A stretch of DNA of 10,341 bases from assembly GCF_938030725.1 (NCBI RefSeq), contig NZ_CALHIQ010000051.1:1-10341 (forward strand), in the 5' to 3' direction. The notes under the pieces were generated by a model. The model was not told the DNA's origin, did no database searches, and was given only the letters and a program-made list of their open reading frames with translations. The DNA comes from an uncultured Fretibacterium sp. Its GTDB lineage: Bacteria; Synergistota; Synergistia; Synergistales; Aminobacteriaceae. Positions 1 to 5,741 of the stretch are shown piece after piece (positions within the stretch are counted from its first letter, which is position 1; the number at the start of each line of letters is the position of its first letter). The translations under genes and the position numbers were made by a program.

Positions 1-173
1 CCAATCCCCACGCGCTTCGCGCGGCCTGATGAAGTTTCAGGCACTGAAGGGAGCCCATGCGGTTGACAGTTCTTAACGACTTAATCAGTGTTTCCCTAAA
101 AATTATAGCGATGGAGCGCGCGCACGTCCTCTTTGTTTTCGCCTATTTCAGGCTCGGCGGGAGGTAAGAGAAA
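1..173. other. Intergenic region left of pth, cut by the window edge
   Basis: No supportable gene lies here. Reading the minus strand leftward from the pth terminator, the region is more AT-rich than its surroundings. It holds an exact TATAAT at 107-102 and then about 75 bases of leader-like sequence. It ends at the edge in a GC-rich dyad (CGCGC-GAA-GCGCG on the minus strand, bases 23-11) followed by TGGGGATTGG. The only minus-strand start near the edge is an ATG at 58-56; it stays open to base 1 for 19 codons but has no Shine-Dalgarno sequence. The edge dyad resembles the 3' half of a type I-C CRISPR repeat, but only one incomplete copy is visible, so I do not call an array. Confidence 0.5.
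102..107 (-). promoter_or_regulatory. Candidate -10 box (TATAAT) for a leftward unit beyond the window
   Basis: An exact TATAAT on the minus strand lies downstream of the pth terminator and points out of the window. No good -35 is present; the hexamer 17 bases upstream reads AGGACG. Exact TATAAT boxes with weak -35 elements recur in front of other units here (1542-1537, 5671-5666, 9988-9983), which makes this one more credible in GC-rich DNA. It implies a transcript starting near base 95 and running left into unseen sequence. Confidence 0.35.
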
Positions 174-195
174 GGGGACGGGCTGCCCCGTCCCC
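171..195 (-). terminator. Rho-independent terminator after pth
   Basis: On the minus strand GGGGACGGG, loop GCAG, CCCGTCCCC forms a perfect 9-bp GC-rich stem (195-187 with 182-174), followed by TTTCTCTT. It begins 26 bases past the pth stop codon and closes the glmU-prs-rplY-pth run. The T tract is short and interrupted, so termination may be incomplete. Confidence 0.75.
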
Positions 196-221
196 TCGAC
201 ACACAAAAGAACCCGAAACCC

Positions 222-776
222 TCAAGGGGCCGCAGGGCCGTTCACCTTCGACATCGCCTTCTGAACGCCCATGGTGAGCCACGCCTCAACGGCCTCCTCC
301 ACTCGGTCCAGAACGGAGGGCAGGAGCTCACGCTCCTCGGCGGTCAGGTGCCCCAGAACGCGGCTCACCATGCTTCCCGGACCGCTGCCCAGTCCGATGC
401 GCAGGCGCGGGACCGAGAGCGTTCCGAGGGCGCCCAGGACGGACGCCAGGCCGTTGTGCCCGCCCGCGCTGCCCTGAGCCCGCAGCCTGAGCCCCCCATA
501 GGGAAGCGCCAGGTCGTCGTAGACGATCAGGATGTCCTCCGGGGCAAGCTTGTAGAAGTCGAAGGCCTCCCGCACCGACTGCCCGCTGAGGTTCATGAAG
601 GTCAGCGGCTTCAGGAGGATGCCGAAGCCGGCGCGCCAGAACTCCCCGCGAAACTTCAGCTGCGGCTTCCCCAGGCCAAGGCGCTGCGCCAGGTGGTCCA
701 CGGACATCCAGCCCATGTTGTGCCGCGTGAAGGCATACTCCTCTCCGGGGTTGCCCAGCCCCGCTATCAACTTCAT
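222..776 (-). CDS. pth: Peptidyl-tRNA hydrolase
   Basis: This cytosolic esterase releases tRNA from peptidyl-tRNAs that drop off the ribosome and is usually essential. The 184-residue length is normal for bacterial Pth. Visible family marks are GLGNPG with Asn9, the catalytic His19 in TRHNMG, FMNLSG with Asn62, the catalytic-site Asp88 in YDDLALP, and GSAGGHNG with Asn108. These match E. coli Asn10, His20, Asn68, Asp93 and Asn114. The ATG at 776 directly gives the family-typical MKLIAGLGNPG start. Its Shine-Dalgarno is weak (GAG five bases upstream), which fits translational coupling to rplY, whose stop codon is 23 bases away. It is the last gene of the run and a terminator follows. The rplY-pth pairing is a widely conserved order. 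Confidence 0.97.
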   Translation of the reverse strand: MKLIAGLGNPGEEYAFTRHNMGWMSVDHLAQRLGLGKPQLKFRGEFWRAGFGILLKPLTFMNLSGQSVREAFDFYKLAPEDILIVYDDLALPYGGLRLRAQGSAGGHNGLASVLGALGTLSVPRLRIGLGSGPGSMVSRVLGHLTAEERELLPSVLDRVEEAVEAWLTMGVQKAMSKVNGPAAP

Positions 777-799
777 GGGAGCTCAGTCCAAAGGGGTGT

Positions 800-1474
800 C
801 TACTCGGACTTCTCCCCGTCGCCCTCCGCTTCCTTAGCCGCCTTGCCCTTGGCCACGACCTCGACGTCAGCGGGCTCCTCGACCTCCGTCGCCACGGACT
901 CCCCGACGCCCCTCGACATGACGACGACGGCCACGATCTCGTCCGGGTCGGCCTTGAGCTCGACGCCCTCCGGCAGGGCCAGGTCGCGCACGTGGATGGC
1001 GTCGCCGATCTGAAGCGCGGAGACGTCAACGGTAAGCACGTCCGGGATGCTCATGGGCAGGGTTTCCACCTCCACCTCCCGCAGCGTTTCAAGGACGCCG
1101 CCGTCCTTGACGCCGGGCGCGCTCTCGCGGCCGAGGACCTCGATGGGAATGTTGACCGTGATCTTGCGGCCCTTGATCAGGCGCAGGAAGTCCACGTGCA
1201 GGGGGCAGTCCGTAAGGGGGTTGACCTGCACCTCGCGGATGATGCACATCTCCTCCGTGCCGTCCGGCAGCGTCACGTTCAGGCGCATGGACTCCCAGCG
1301 GCCCGTGGCCAGGATGCGCTCAACGTCCCTGGTCTTCAGCTTGCCCTGGACGGACTTCTCCATCTGGGGCCCGTAGAAGATGCAGGGCGTGTACCCCTTC
1401 TTGCGAAGCCTCCCGTTCGCTCCCTTGCCGGTTTCTTCTCTGGGCTCCATCACTAGCGTTACTCGCTCAGACAC
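800..1474 (-). CDS. rplY: Large ribosomal subunit protein bL25, long (Ctc/TL5) form
   Basis: This ribosomal protein binds 5S rRNA in the large subunit; the long form is called Ctc (general stress protein in Bacillus) or TL5 in Thermus. From the GTG at 1474 it is 224 residues. An N-terminal bL25 domain (about 1-92) includes the family-typical GKGANGRLRKKGYTPCIFYG segment and VNPLTDCPLHVDFL. A C-terminal TL5-like beta domain follows (about 95-182, with DVSALQIGDAIHVRDL), then a charged Ala/Glu tail of about 30 residues. Start choice is uncertain. AAAGGAG lies only 3 bases before an in-frame TTG at 1480 but 9 bases before the GTG at 1474, so I prefer GTG; TTG would add two residues. It sits between prs and pth, with a possible own promoter and leader hairpin upstream. 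Confidence 0.95.
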   Translation of the reverse strand: MSERVTLVMEPREETGKGANGRLRKKGYTPCIFYGPQMEKSVQGKLKTRDVERILATGRWESMRLNVTLPDGTEEMCIIREVQVNPLTDCPLHVDFLRLIKGRKITVNIPIEVLGRESAPGVKDGGVLETLREVEVETLPMSIPDVLTVDVSALQIGDAIHVRDLALPEGVELKADPDEIVAVVVMSRGVGESVATEVEEPADVEVVAKGKAAKEAEGDGEKSE

Positions 1475-1507
1475 ACTCAACAGCTCCTTTGCACACTCAA
1501 AAGTACT

Positions 1508-1526
1508 CCGTCCCCTGCGGGGACGG
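1508..1526 (-). promoter_or_regulatory. Leader hairpin between prs and rplY
   Basis: On the minus strand CCGTCCCC, loop GCA, GGGGACGG forms a perfect 8-bp stem, followed by AGTACTTTTGAG. It lies 38 bases past the prs stop codon and ends 33 bases before the rplY GTG. It may be a weak terminator or attenuator, an mRNA processing or stability element, or a 5'-leader structure if transcription starts at the TATAAT just upstream. The hairpin is seen directly; its role is inferred. Confidence 0.6.
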
Positions 1527-1536
1527 GCAGGACAAG

Positions 1537-1542
1537 ATTATA
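1537..1542 (-). promoter_or_regulatory. Candidate -10 box for an internal rplY-pth promoter
   Basis: An exact TATAAT on the minus strand, preceded by GCTGTTG, lies in the 90-base gap between prs and rplY. No recognisable -35 exists at 16-18 bases. A start about seven bases downstream would give a leader of roughly 55 bases containing the GC-rich hairpin at 1526-1508. This would let rplY and pth be expressed apart from glmU-prs. Confidence 0.35.
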
Positions 1543-1564
1543 CAACAGCCCTGGAACTTTCGGG

Positions 1565-2524
1565 CTAATTGTCGAAGAGGCTGCTCACGGACCGCTCGCT
1601 GTGGACCCTCATGATGGCCTCCGCGAAGAGCGGCGCGATGGACAGCTGCTGCACCTTGGCGGAGCGCTTGGTCTCCGGCATGGGGATCGTGTCGGAGAAG
1701 ATCAGCTTCTCGATGACGGACTTCTCGATGCGCTCCATCGCAGGCCCCGACAGGACCGCGTGGGTCGCACAGGCGAAGACCCTCCGGCAGCCCCGCTCCT
1801 TCAGGCCGGCGGCCGCGTTGCAGATCGTACCCGCCGTGTCGATGATGTCGTCCACCAAGATGGCCGTCTTGCCCTCCACCTCTCCGATGATGTCCATGAC
1901 CTCCGAAACGTTGGCCACCTCGTGAGAGCGGCGCTTGTCCACGATGGCGAGGTCCGACTTCAGCATGATCGCGAAGCTGCGGGCTCGCGAAACGCCTCCC
2001 ACGTCGGGGGAAACGACGACGACCTCGCCCTTCGGGATATCCTCCGACAGGCTGTCGCGGAAGTAGGAGGCGAGGAGGGGCATCCCGGTCAGGTGGTCGA
2101 CGGGGATGTCGAAGAAGCCCTGAATCTGCCCCGCGTGCAGGTCCGCTGTGATCACGCGGTCCACGCCGCTGTGGGTCAGGAGGTTCGCGACGAGTTTCGC
2201 CGTAATGGGCTCGCGCGGCTTGGTCTTGCGATCCTGACGGGCGTAGCCGAAATAGGGGATGACGGCGTTCACGCGGTAGGCCGAGGCCCGCTTGAAGGCG
2301 TCCGACATGATCAGCAGCTGAATCAGATTGTCGTTGGCCGGCTCACAGGTGGGCTGCACCACGAAGACGTCCGCGCCCCGCACGCTCTCGTCCAGCGAGA
2401 GCCCCAGCTCGCCGTCCGAGAAACGATAGTGCCTCGCGGCGGAGAGCCGGACGCCCAGCTCGCTGCAGATGCGCTTGGCAAAATCCGGATGCGCCGTACC
2501 CGAAAAAATCTTGAGATCCTTCAT
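1565..2524 (-). CDS. prs: Ribose-phosphate pyrophosphokinase (PRPP synthetase)
   Basis: This cytosolic enzyme transfers pyrophosphate from ATP to ribose 5-phosphate to make PRPP, the precursor of purines, pyrimidines, NAD, histidine and tryptophan. The 319-residue length is normal for class I enzymes. Visible marks are KIFSGTAHP at 5-13, RQDRK at 96-100, KPREPITAK at 102-110, His130 in ADLHAGQIQGFF, SPDVGG at 172-177, the flexible-loop basic run DKRRS at 196-200, and the PRPP-binding loop DDIIDTAGT at 225-233. Two starts are possible. The ATG at 2524 has AGGAG 10 bases upstream. A GTG at 2533 would add MSG and has the poorer AGGGGG at 7 bases. I prefer ATG. It follows glmU by 24 bases and is surely co-transcribed. 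Confidence 0.97.
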   Translation of the reverse strand: MKDLKIFSGTAHPDFAKRICSELGVRLSAARHYRFSDGELGLSLDESVRGADVFVVQPTCEPANDNLIQLLIMSDAFKRASAYRVNAVIPYFGYARQDRKTKPREPITAKLVANLLTHSGVDRVITADLHAGQIQGFFDIPVDHLTGMPLLASYFRDSLSEDIPKGEVVVVSPDVGGVSRARSFAIMLKSDLAIVDKRRSHEVANVSEVMDIIGEVEGKTAILVDDIIDTAGTICNAAAGLKERGCRRVFACATHAVLSGPAMERIEKSVIEKLIFSDTIPMPETKRSAKVQQLSIAPLFAEAIMRVHSERSVSSLFDN

Positions 2525-2548
2525 TCCTGACACGCTCCTACCCCCTGC

Positions 2549-3919
2549 TCAATCCTTAGCCCTGCGGGATGCCCAGCCGTCGATGTTGCGCTGACGCGCG
2601 CGCCCCACGCCCAAAGCACCGTCGGGAACGGGCTCCGTGATCACAGACCCCGCGGCCGTAGCCGCGCCGTTCCCCATGGTCACGGGAGCCACGAACATGG
2701 TGTCCGAGCCGACAAAACAGTGATCCCCAATCTTCGTCGGATGTTTTTCCCTGCCGTCGTAGTTGCAGGTGATCGTCCCCGCGCCGATGTTGACGCCCAG
2801 ACCCAACGTCGCGTCGCCGAGGTAGGACAGGTGCGGCACCTTGCTCCCCTGCCCCACCGTGGTCTTCTTCAGCTCCACGAACTTTCCGGCGAAGGCTCGT
2901 TCCGCAAGACAGCACCCGTCCCGAATGTAGACGAAGGGCCCGGCCTTCGAGAAGTCCTTCATCTCGCTGTCCTCGATCAGCACGTGGGCCGCAAGCGTCA
3001 CCCCGCGGCCCAGCACTGCGTTCGTCAGGATGGAGCCGGATCCGATGAAAGACCCCTCGCCCACCCGACTGCACCCCCAAAGCTGGACGTTCGGCATCAG
3101 CACGACATCCTGCGCCAGCTCGACGTCCGGGCCGATCCAGGCCGAGGCCGGGTCCGTCATCCTCACGCCGCGCTCCATCCAGAACGCCGCGATGCGGTCC
3201 CGCATCAGGGCCGAGGCATGGGCCAGCTCCGCCTGCGTGTTGACGCCCATCATCTCCTCCTCCGGCATCGGGTAGGCCTCGACGCGACGCCCCTCCTCCG
3301 CCATCAGAGACAGGGCGTCCGGAAGGTAGTACTCGCCCTGCGCGTTGCGGTTCCCGATGCGCTCGATCACGCCCCTGAGGGCGCTCGTACGAAAGACGTA
3401 ACAGCCGGCGTTCACCTCGTTCATCCTGCGCTGCTCGGCGGAGGCGTCCCGGTACTCCACGACGCGCACTCCCGACTCGGTGCGGAGGACGCGCCCGTAG
3501 GCCCCAGGGTCGCGTGCGACGAAGCTGATGACGGCACAGTCCGGCCCCTCCGTCCGACAGCGTTCCAGCAGGGACCGCAGGCTCTCCGGCCTCATCATCG
3601 GGAGGTCCCCGTTGAGGACGACGACCGTCTTGAACCGCTCCCACCAGCTCATCGCCGTAAGCACCGCGTGCGCCGTGCCCAGCTGCTCCCGCTGCCACAG
3701 GACCTCAACCTCCGGGAAGCGCTCCTTCAGGTGCGCCTCGACCTGATCACCTCCCGAACCGACCAGGACCGCCGTCGCCTCAGCGCCGCAGCAGGCGACG
3801 CCTCGCAGGAGATAATCCAGCATCGGCCGGTCCAGCACCGGATGCAGCACCTTGGGAAGCGCGCTCCTCATTCGAGTGCCCTTTCCCGCGGCCATCACAA
3901 GAACGCCCAAGTCCTTCAC
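2549..3919 (-). CDS. glmU: Bifunctional GlmU: GlcN-1-P acetyltransferase / GlcNAc-1-P uridyltransferase
   Basis: It makes UDP-GlcNAc for peptidoglycan and other surface polymers: the C-terminal half acetylates glucosamine 1-phosphate and the N-terminal half adds UMP. Starting at the GTG at 3919 it has 456 residues, the same as E. coli GlmU. The N-terminal pyrophosphorylase domain (about 1-230) shows MAAGKGTRM at 9-17, PKVLHPV, QLGTAHAV and LNGDLPM. The C-terminal left-handed beta-helix domain shows KFVELKKT, catalytic His363 in HLSYLGDA, and NIGAGTITCNYDG. The reading frame stays open to 4069, but that extension would run through the tRNA gene. The GTG, preceded by GGGGTGA, gives the expected MKDLGVLVMAAG start. 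It heads glmU-prs-rplY-pth. Only 25 bases separate the start codon from the terminator-like T run upstream, so it has no obvious promoter of its own. Confidence 0.97.
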   Translation of the reverse strand: MKDLGVLVMAAGKGTRMRSALPKVLHPVLDRPMLDYLLRGVACCGAEATAVLVGSGGDQVEAHLKERFPEVEVLWQREQLGTAHAVLTAMSWWERFKTVVVLNGDLPMMRPESLRSLLERCRTEGPDCAVISFVARDPGAYGRVLRTESGVRVVEYRDASAEQRRMNEVNAGCYVFRTSALRGVIERIGNRNAQGEYYLPDALSLMAEEGRRVEAYPMPEEEMMGVNTQAELAHASALMRDRIAAFWMERGVRMTDPASAWIGPDVELAQDVVLMPNVQLWGCSRVGEGSFIGSGSILTNAVLGRGVTLAAHVLIEDSEMKDFSKAGPFVYIRDGCCLAERAFAGKFVELKKTTVGQGSKVPHLSYLGDATLGLGVNIGAGTITCNYDGREKHPTKIGDHCFVGSDTMFVAPVTMGNGAATAAGSVITEPVPDGALGVGRARQRNIDGWASRRAKD

Positions 3920-3944
3920 GCACTCACCCCACTCGTGGACGGAC

Positions 3945-3970
3945 AAAAAACAAGCGGGATATCCCCCGCT
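3945..3970 (-). terminator. Terminator-like hairpin between tRNA-Gln and glmU
   Basis: On the minus strand AGCGGG, loop GGATAT, CCCGCT forms a 6-bp stem followed by TGTTTTTT, a classic intrinsic terminator shape. It lies 16 bases after the tRNA CCA end. The glmU start is only 25 bases beyond the T tract, with no promoter-like sequence between. It should define the tRNA transcript 3' end while letting some transcripts pass into glmU. Confidence 0.75.
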
Positions 3971-3986
3971 CGTCAGGAATTCAATT

Positions 3987-4060
3987 TGGCTGGGGTGGCT
4001 GGATTCGAACCAGCGATGACGGAGCCAAAGTCCGTTGCCTTGCCGCTTGGCTACACCCCA
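3987..4060 (-). tRNA. tRNA-Gln (anticodon TTG)
   Basis: The 74-base cloverleaf has a perfect 7-bp acceptor stem (TGGGGTG with CACCCCA) and a D arm starting GCCAAGCGGCAAGGC. The anticodon stem is ACGGA/TCCGT with loop CTTTGGC, giving anticodon TTG, which reads glutamine CAA and, by wobble, CAG. The T arm is CTGG-TTCGAATC-CAGC. The discriminator base is G and CCA is encoded. It has its own strong promoter 54 bases upstream and a terminator-like hairpin downstream. Confidence 0.97.
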
Positions 4061-4113
4061 AACGTACATCAGGACGCCGTTTGCAGGACGGCACCGACAG
4101 CATGAAACAAGTT

Positions 4114-4142
4114 ATTATTGCCCAAAGCCCCCTGAACGTCAA
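4114..4142 (-). promoter_or_regulatory. Sigma70-type promoter for tRNA-Gln (and glmU run)
   Basis: On the minus strand TTGACG (4142-4137), a 17-base spacer and AATAAT (4119-4114) match the housekeeping consensus at 5 of 6 positions in each box. It is the best promoter in the window. Transcription should start near 4107, leaving a leader of about 46 bases before the mature tRNA. That leader contains a small hairpin, GCCGT/ACGGC (4092-4076). It is also the nearest credible promoter upstream of glmU. Confidence 0.7.
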
Positions 4143-4155
4143 GGTCCGGTCACGG

Positions 4156-4177
4156 CCCCATCGCAACTCCGATGGGG
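4156..4177 (-). terminator. Strong hairpin after the J-domain-like gene, possible terminator
   Basis: On the minus strand CCCCATCG, loop GAGTTG, CGATGGGG forms a perfect 8-bp stem starting eight bases past the stop codon of the gene at 5085-4186. No T tract follows (the next bases are CCGTGACC). It may therefore be a weak terminator or a 3'-end stabilising structure. It lies just upstream of the tRNA-Gln promoter. Confidence 0.4.
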
Positions 4178-4185
4178 GCAAGGCG

Positions 4186-5085
4186 TCACTCGCGGGAGGC
4201 GATCAGCGCCAGGAGGACACAGATCAGGGCGTAGGGTCCCCCCCACATCAGGCCCCCCGACTCCAGGGGGAAGAACCAGGGCGCCCACCAGCCATAGAGC
4301 ACGCCCAGCGAGCAGGATGAAATCGCGGCCGCGACGGGAGGCCAGTAGTTCTTCTCCGGGGACTCCCGTCGCAGCCAGAAGAGCAGCCCCCAGAAGAACA
4401 GCCAGAACGCACTTCCGAAGAGCAGCGAGGAGATGAACGCCTTCAGCAGGGTCCTTGCGTCAAAGGGCTCCGGCAGCAGGAAGAGGGCCGCGGCCATCAG
4501 GAGCGGAAAGGACAGGAAGAGCGCCCACGTGACAATCTTCCTCTCAAAATAGCTGCTGAACTCTTCCTGCTGCTTCCGACGCCTCCCCTCCGCTGCCCGC
4601 TGCCGCTCCGTTTCCCGGTGGGAGGAGCGGATCACCGTCTCCCAGGGCCTGTGTGGCGATTGAAAGCTCGCTCCAGCTCCGGCAGCGCCCTGAGGGCGCT
4701 GGAACCCGGGCCTCTGCGTCCCCGTGGCCTGCCCCTGAACGGGCGAACCCTGTCCCTCGGAGGTGAAGGGAGACGAGGGCTGAGCGGAGTAGGACGGGAA
4801 GGGGGATTGGGCGAAGGGGTTACCTCCTCCCATAGTCCCGCCGCCATAGGCGTCCCCTCCCTGTTGGCTGAAGCCAAGGCTTTGATCGTACATGCGGCGG
4901 GTGGCGGGCTTTCGGAGAACGTTCCACGCCACCAGGACCTCCTCGAAGAGCTTGAGGGCTTGGGGACTGGCGTTGACGTCAGGGGCATAGAGCTTCACCA
5001 TGCGCCGGAACGCAATCTTGATCTGCTCTGCGGAAGCCGTCGGCTCGACGCCGAGGATCATATAATAATTTTTGTAGGTATCCAA
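4186..5085 (-). CDS. J-domain-like membrane protein with degenerate HPD motif
   Basis: The 299-residue protein begins with a DnaJ-type J domain (about residues 3-67), with helix I YYMILGVEPTAS, helix II AEQIKIAFRRMVKLYAPD and a final ATRRMYD. The HPD tripeptide needed to stimulate Hsp70 ATPase reads Ala34-Pro35-Asp36, so normal co-chaperone action is doubtful. A Gly/Ser/Pro/Gln-rich linker (about 68-150), a basic stretch (153-183) and four predicted membrane segments follow (about 184-205, 213-238, 250-270, 276-296). The J domain and linker are probably cytoplasmic. The start is a TTG at 5085 with AGGAGG nine bases upstream. The frame is open further upstream, but that part is only the shadow of queT. 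It lies 53 bases after queT and may share its transcript. There are no zinc-finger or substrate-binding DnaJ domains, so it is not DnaJ itself. The precise role is unknown. Confidence 0.8.
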   Translation of the reverse strand: MDTYKNYYMILGVEPTASAEQIKIAFRRMVKLYAPDVNASPQALKLFEEVLVAWNVLRKPATRRMYDQSLGFSQQGGDAYGGGTMGGGNPFAQSPFPSYSAQPSSPFTSEGQGSPVQGQATGTQRPGFQRPQGAAGAGASFQSPHRPWETVIRSSHRETERQRAAEGRRRKQQEEFSSYFERKIVTWALFLSFPLLMAAALFLLPEPFDARTLLKAFISSLLFGSAFWLFFWGLLFWLRRESPEKNYWPPVAAAISSCSLGVLYGWWAPWFFPLESGGLMWGGPYALICVLLALIASRE

Positions 5086-5138
5086 GGCACACTTCCTCCT
5101 AAAGCTGCAATTTCTGCCGACGGTCCCGACCGTTCTCC

Positions 5139-5627
5139 CTAACGGCCGGATGGGATGCCGGCGCCGTGCCTCCCACACAGGATGCCCTGCCGCATGAGCG
5201 CTCTCATCAGGGGAATCCCCACCAAAAAACAGGCGCCAGCCTCCCCCGCTCCGACGTAGAGGATGGTCAGCCCCAAGGGGACCTCCGCGACGAGGTGGAG
5301 CATGCCGCCGACCACGATCGCGTTCACCAGCACGGGCGATAGGGCGCCCAGCCACAGGTTGGGGGCCCTTCGTGTCAGCACCGCAGCCAAGAGGGTGGCG
5401 CAGGACCCCGCCGCCATGTCGATCAATCCGTACCCGCCAAAGGCGTTGGCCACAAGACAGCCCACAAAGAGCCCCGGCACCGCCTCCGGCAGGTAGAGCG
5501 GGAGGAGCGTCAAGGCTTCTGCGACACGAAACTGGACCGGCCCGTAGGACAGGGGGGCCACCACGACGGTCAGGACGGCGTACAGGGCGGCGATCATCGC
5601 ACCCGAAGCCAGAGTTCTCGTCTTCAC
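5139..5627 (-). CDS. queT: QueT family transporter (ECF S component, queuosine precursor)
   Basis: This is a small membrane protein of about 162 residues with roughly five to six hydrophobic segments. The motif PLSYGPVQFRVAEALTLLP (residues 25-43) is characteristic of the QueT family, predicted substrate-binding subunits of energy-coupling factor transporters for queuosine precursors such as preQ1. Energising EcfA/EcfT subunits are not in the window and would have to be shared. Start choice is ambiguous. A TTG at 5633 is only 4 bases from the GGGAG Shine-Dalgarno, while the in-frame GTG at 5627 is 10 bases from it; I prefer GTG. A -10 box and a palindrome lie upstream. I looked for a preQ1 riboswitch in the short leader and saw none. 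The assignment rests on the motif and topology; the substrate is inferred from the family. Confidence 0.85.
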   Translation of the reverse strand: MKTRTLASGAMIAALYAVLTVVVAPLSYGPVQFRVAEALTLLPLYLPEAVPGLFVGCLVANAFGGYGLIDMAAGSCATLLAAVLTRRAPNLWLGALSPVLVNAIVVGGMLHLVAEVPLGLTILYVGAGEAGACFLVGIPLMRALMRQGILCGRHGAGIPSGR

Positions 5628-5665
5628 GCTCAAACCACTCCCTCGTCCTATGCACTAGCCTTGAT

Positions 5666-5671
5666 ATTATA
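5666..5671 (-). promoter_or_regulatory. Candidate -10 box for queT and the J-domain-like gene
   Basis: An exact TATAAT lies on the minus strand 38 bases upstream of the preferred queT start. No good -35 is present; the region 17 bases upstream is occupied by a palindrome. A start near 5659 gives a leader of about 30 bases. Confidence 0.5.
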
Positions 5672-5677
5672 TAGCGT

Positions 5678-5697
5678 CAAGCGGAAATTTTCGCTTG
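5678..5697. promoter_or_regulatory. 20-bp near-perfect palindrome at the queT promoter, possible operator
   Basis: CAAGCG and CGCTTG flank an eight-base AT-rich core; 9 of 10 symmetric pairs match. It ends six bases upstream of the TATAAT box, so it covers the spacer and -35 zone of the presumed queT promoter. This is a typical place for a repressor or activator site. Read on the plus strand it is followed by TTTTT, but no plus-strand gene is present to be terminated. Confidence 0.4.
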
Positions 5698-5741
5698 TTT
5701 TTCAAGAAAACACTGGTTTCGTAAGATGAATCAGCGTTTTC

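Noticed and set aside
1..58. Partial minus-strand gene starting at the ATG at 58
   Set aside because: There is no Shine-Dalgarno and only 19 codons are visible, covering the palindrome at the edge; this is too little to call a gene.
63..108. Plus-strand promoter starting with TTGACA at 63-68
   Set aside because: No -10-like hexamer occurs 16-18 bases downstream, and no plus-strand gene follows; the next gene to the right is pth on the other strand.
3920..4069. Upstream extension of glmU to an ATG at 4069 (506 residues)
   Set aside because: The added part runs through the tRNA-Gln gene and the terminator-like hairpin and is not GlmU-like. The GTG at 3919 gives the standard 456-residue protein.
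2720..4105. Long plus-strand open frame opposite glmU
   Set aside because: It is Arg/His/Pro-rich with no recognisable domain, crosses the tRNA gene, and is explained by GC-rich codon bias of the minus-strand gene.
5086..5655. Upstream extension of the J-domain-like gene to 489 residues
   Set aside because: The extra 190 residues are an out-of-frame shadow of queT. A TTG with AGGAGG nine bases upstream at 5085 begins the J domain.
5628..5665. preQ1 riboswitch in the queT leader
   Set aside because: The leader of about 30 bases lacks the G-rich stem, the CTAG-containing loop in proper context and the A-rich tail of preQ1-I. A covariance search would settle it.
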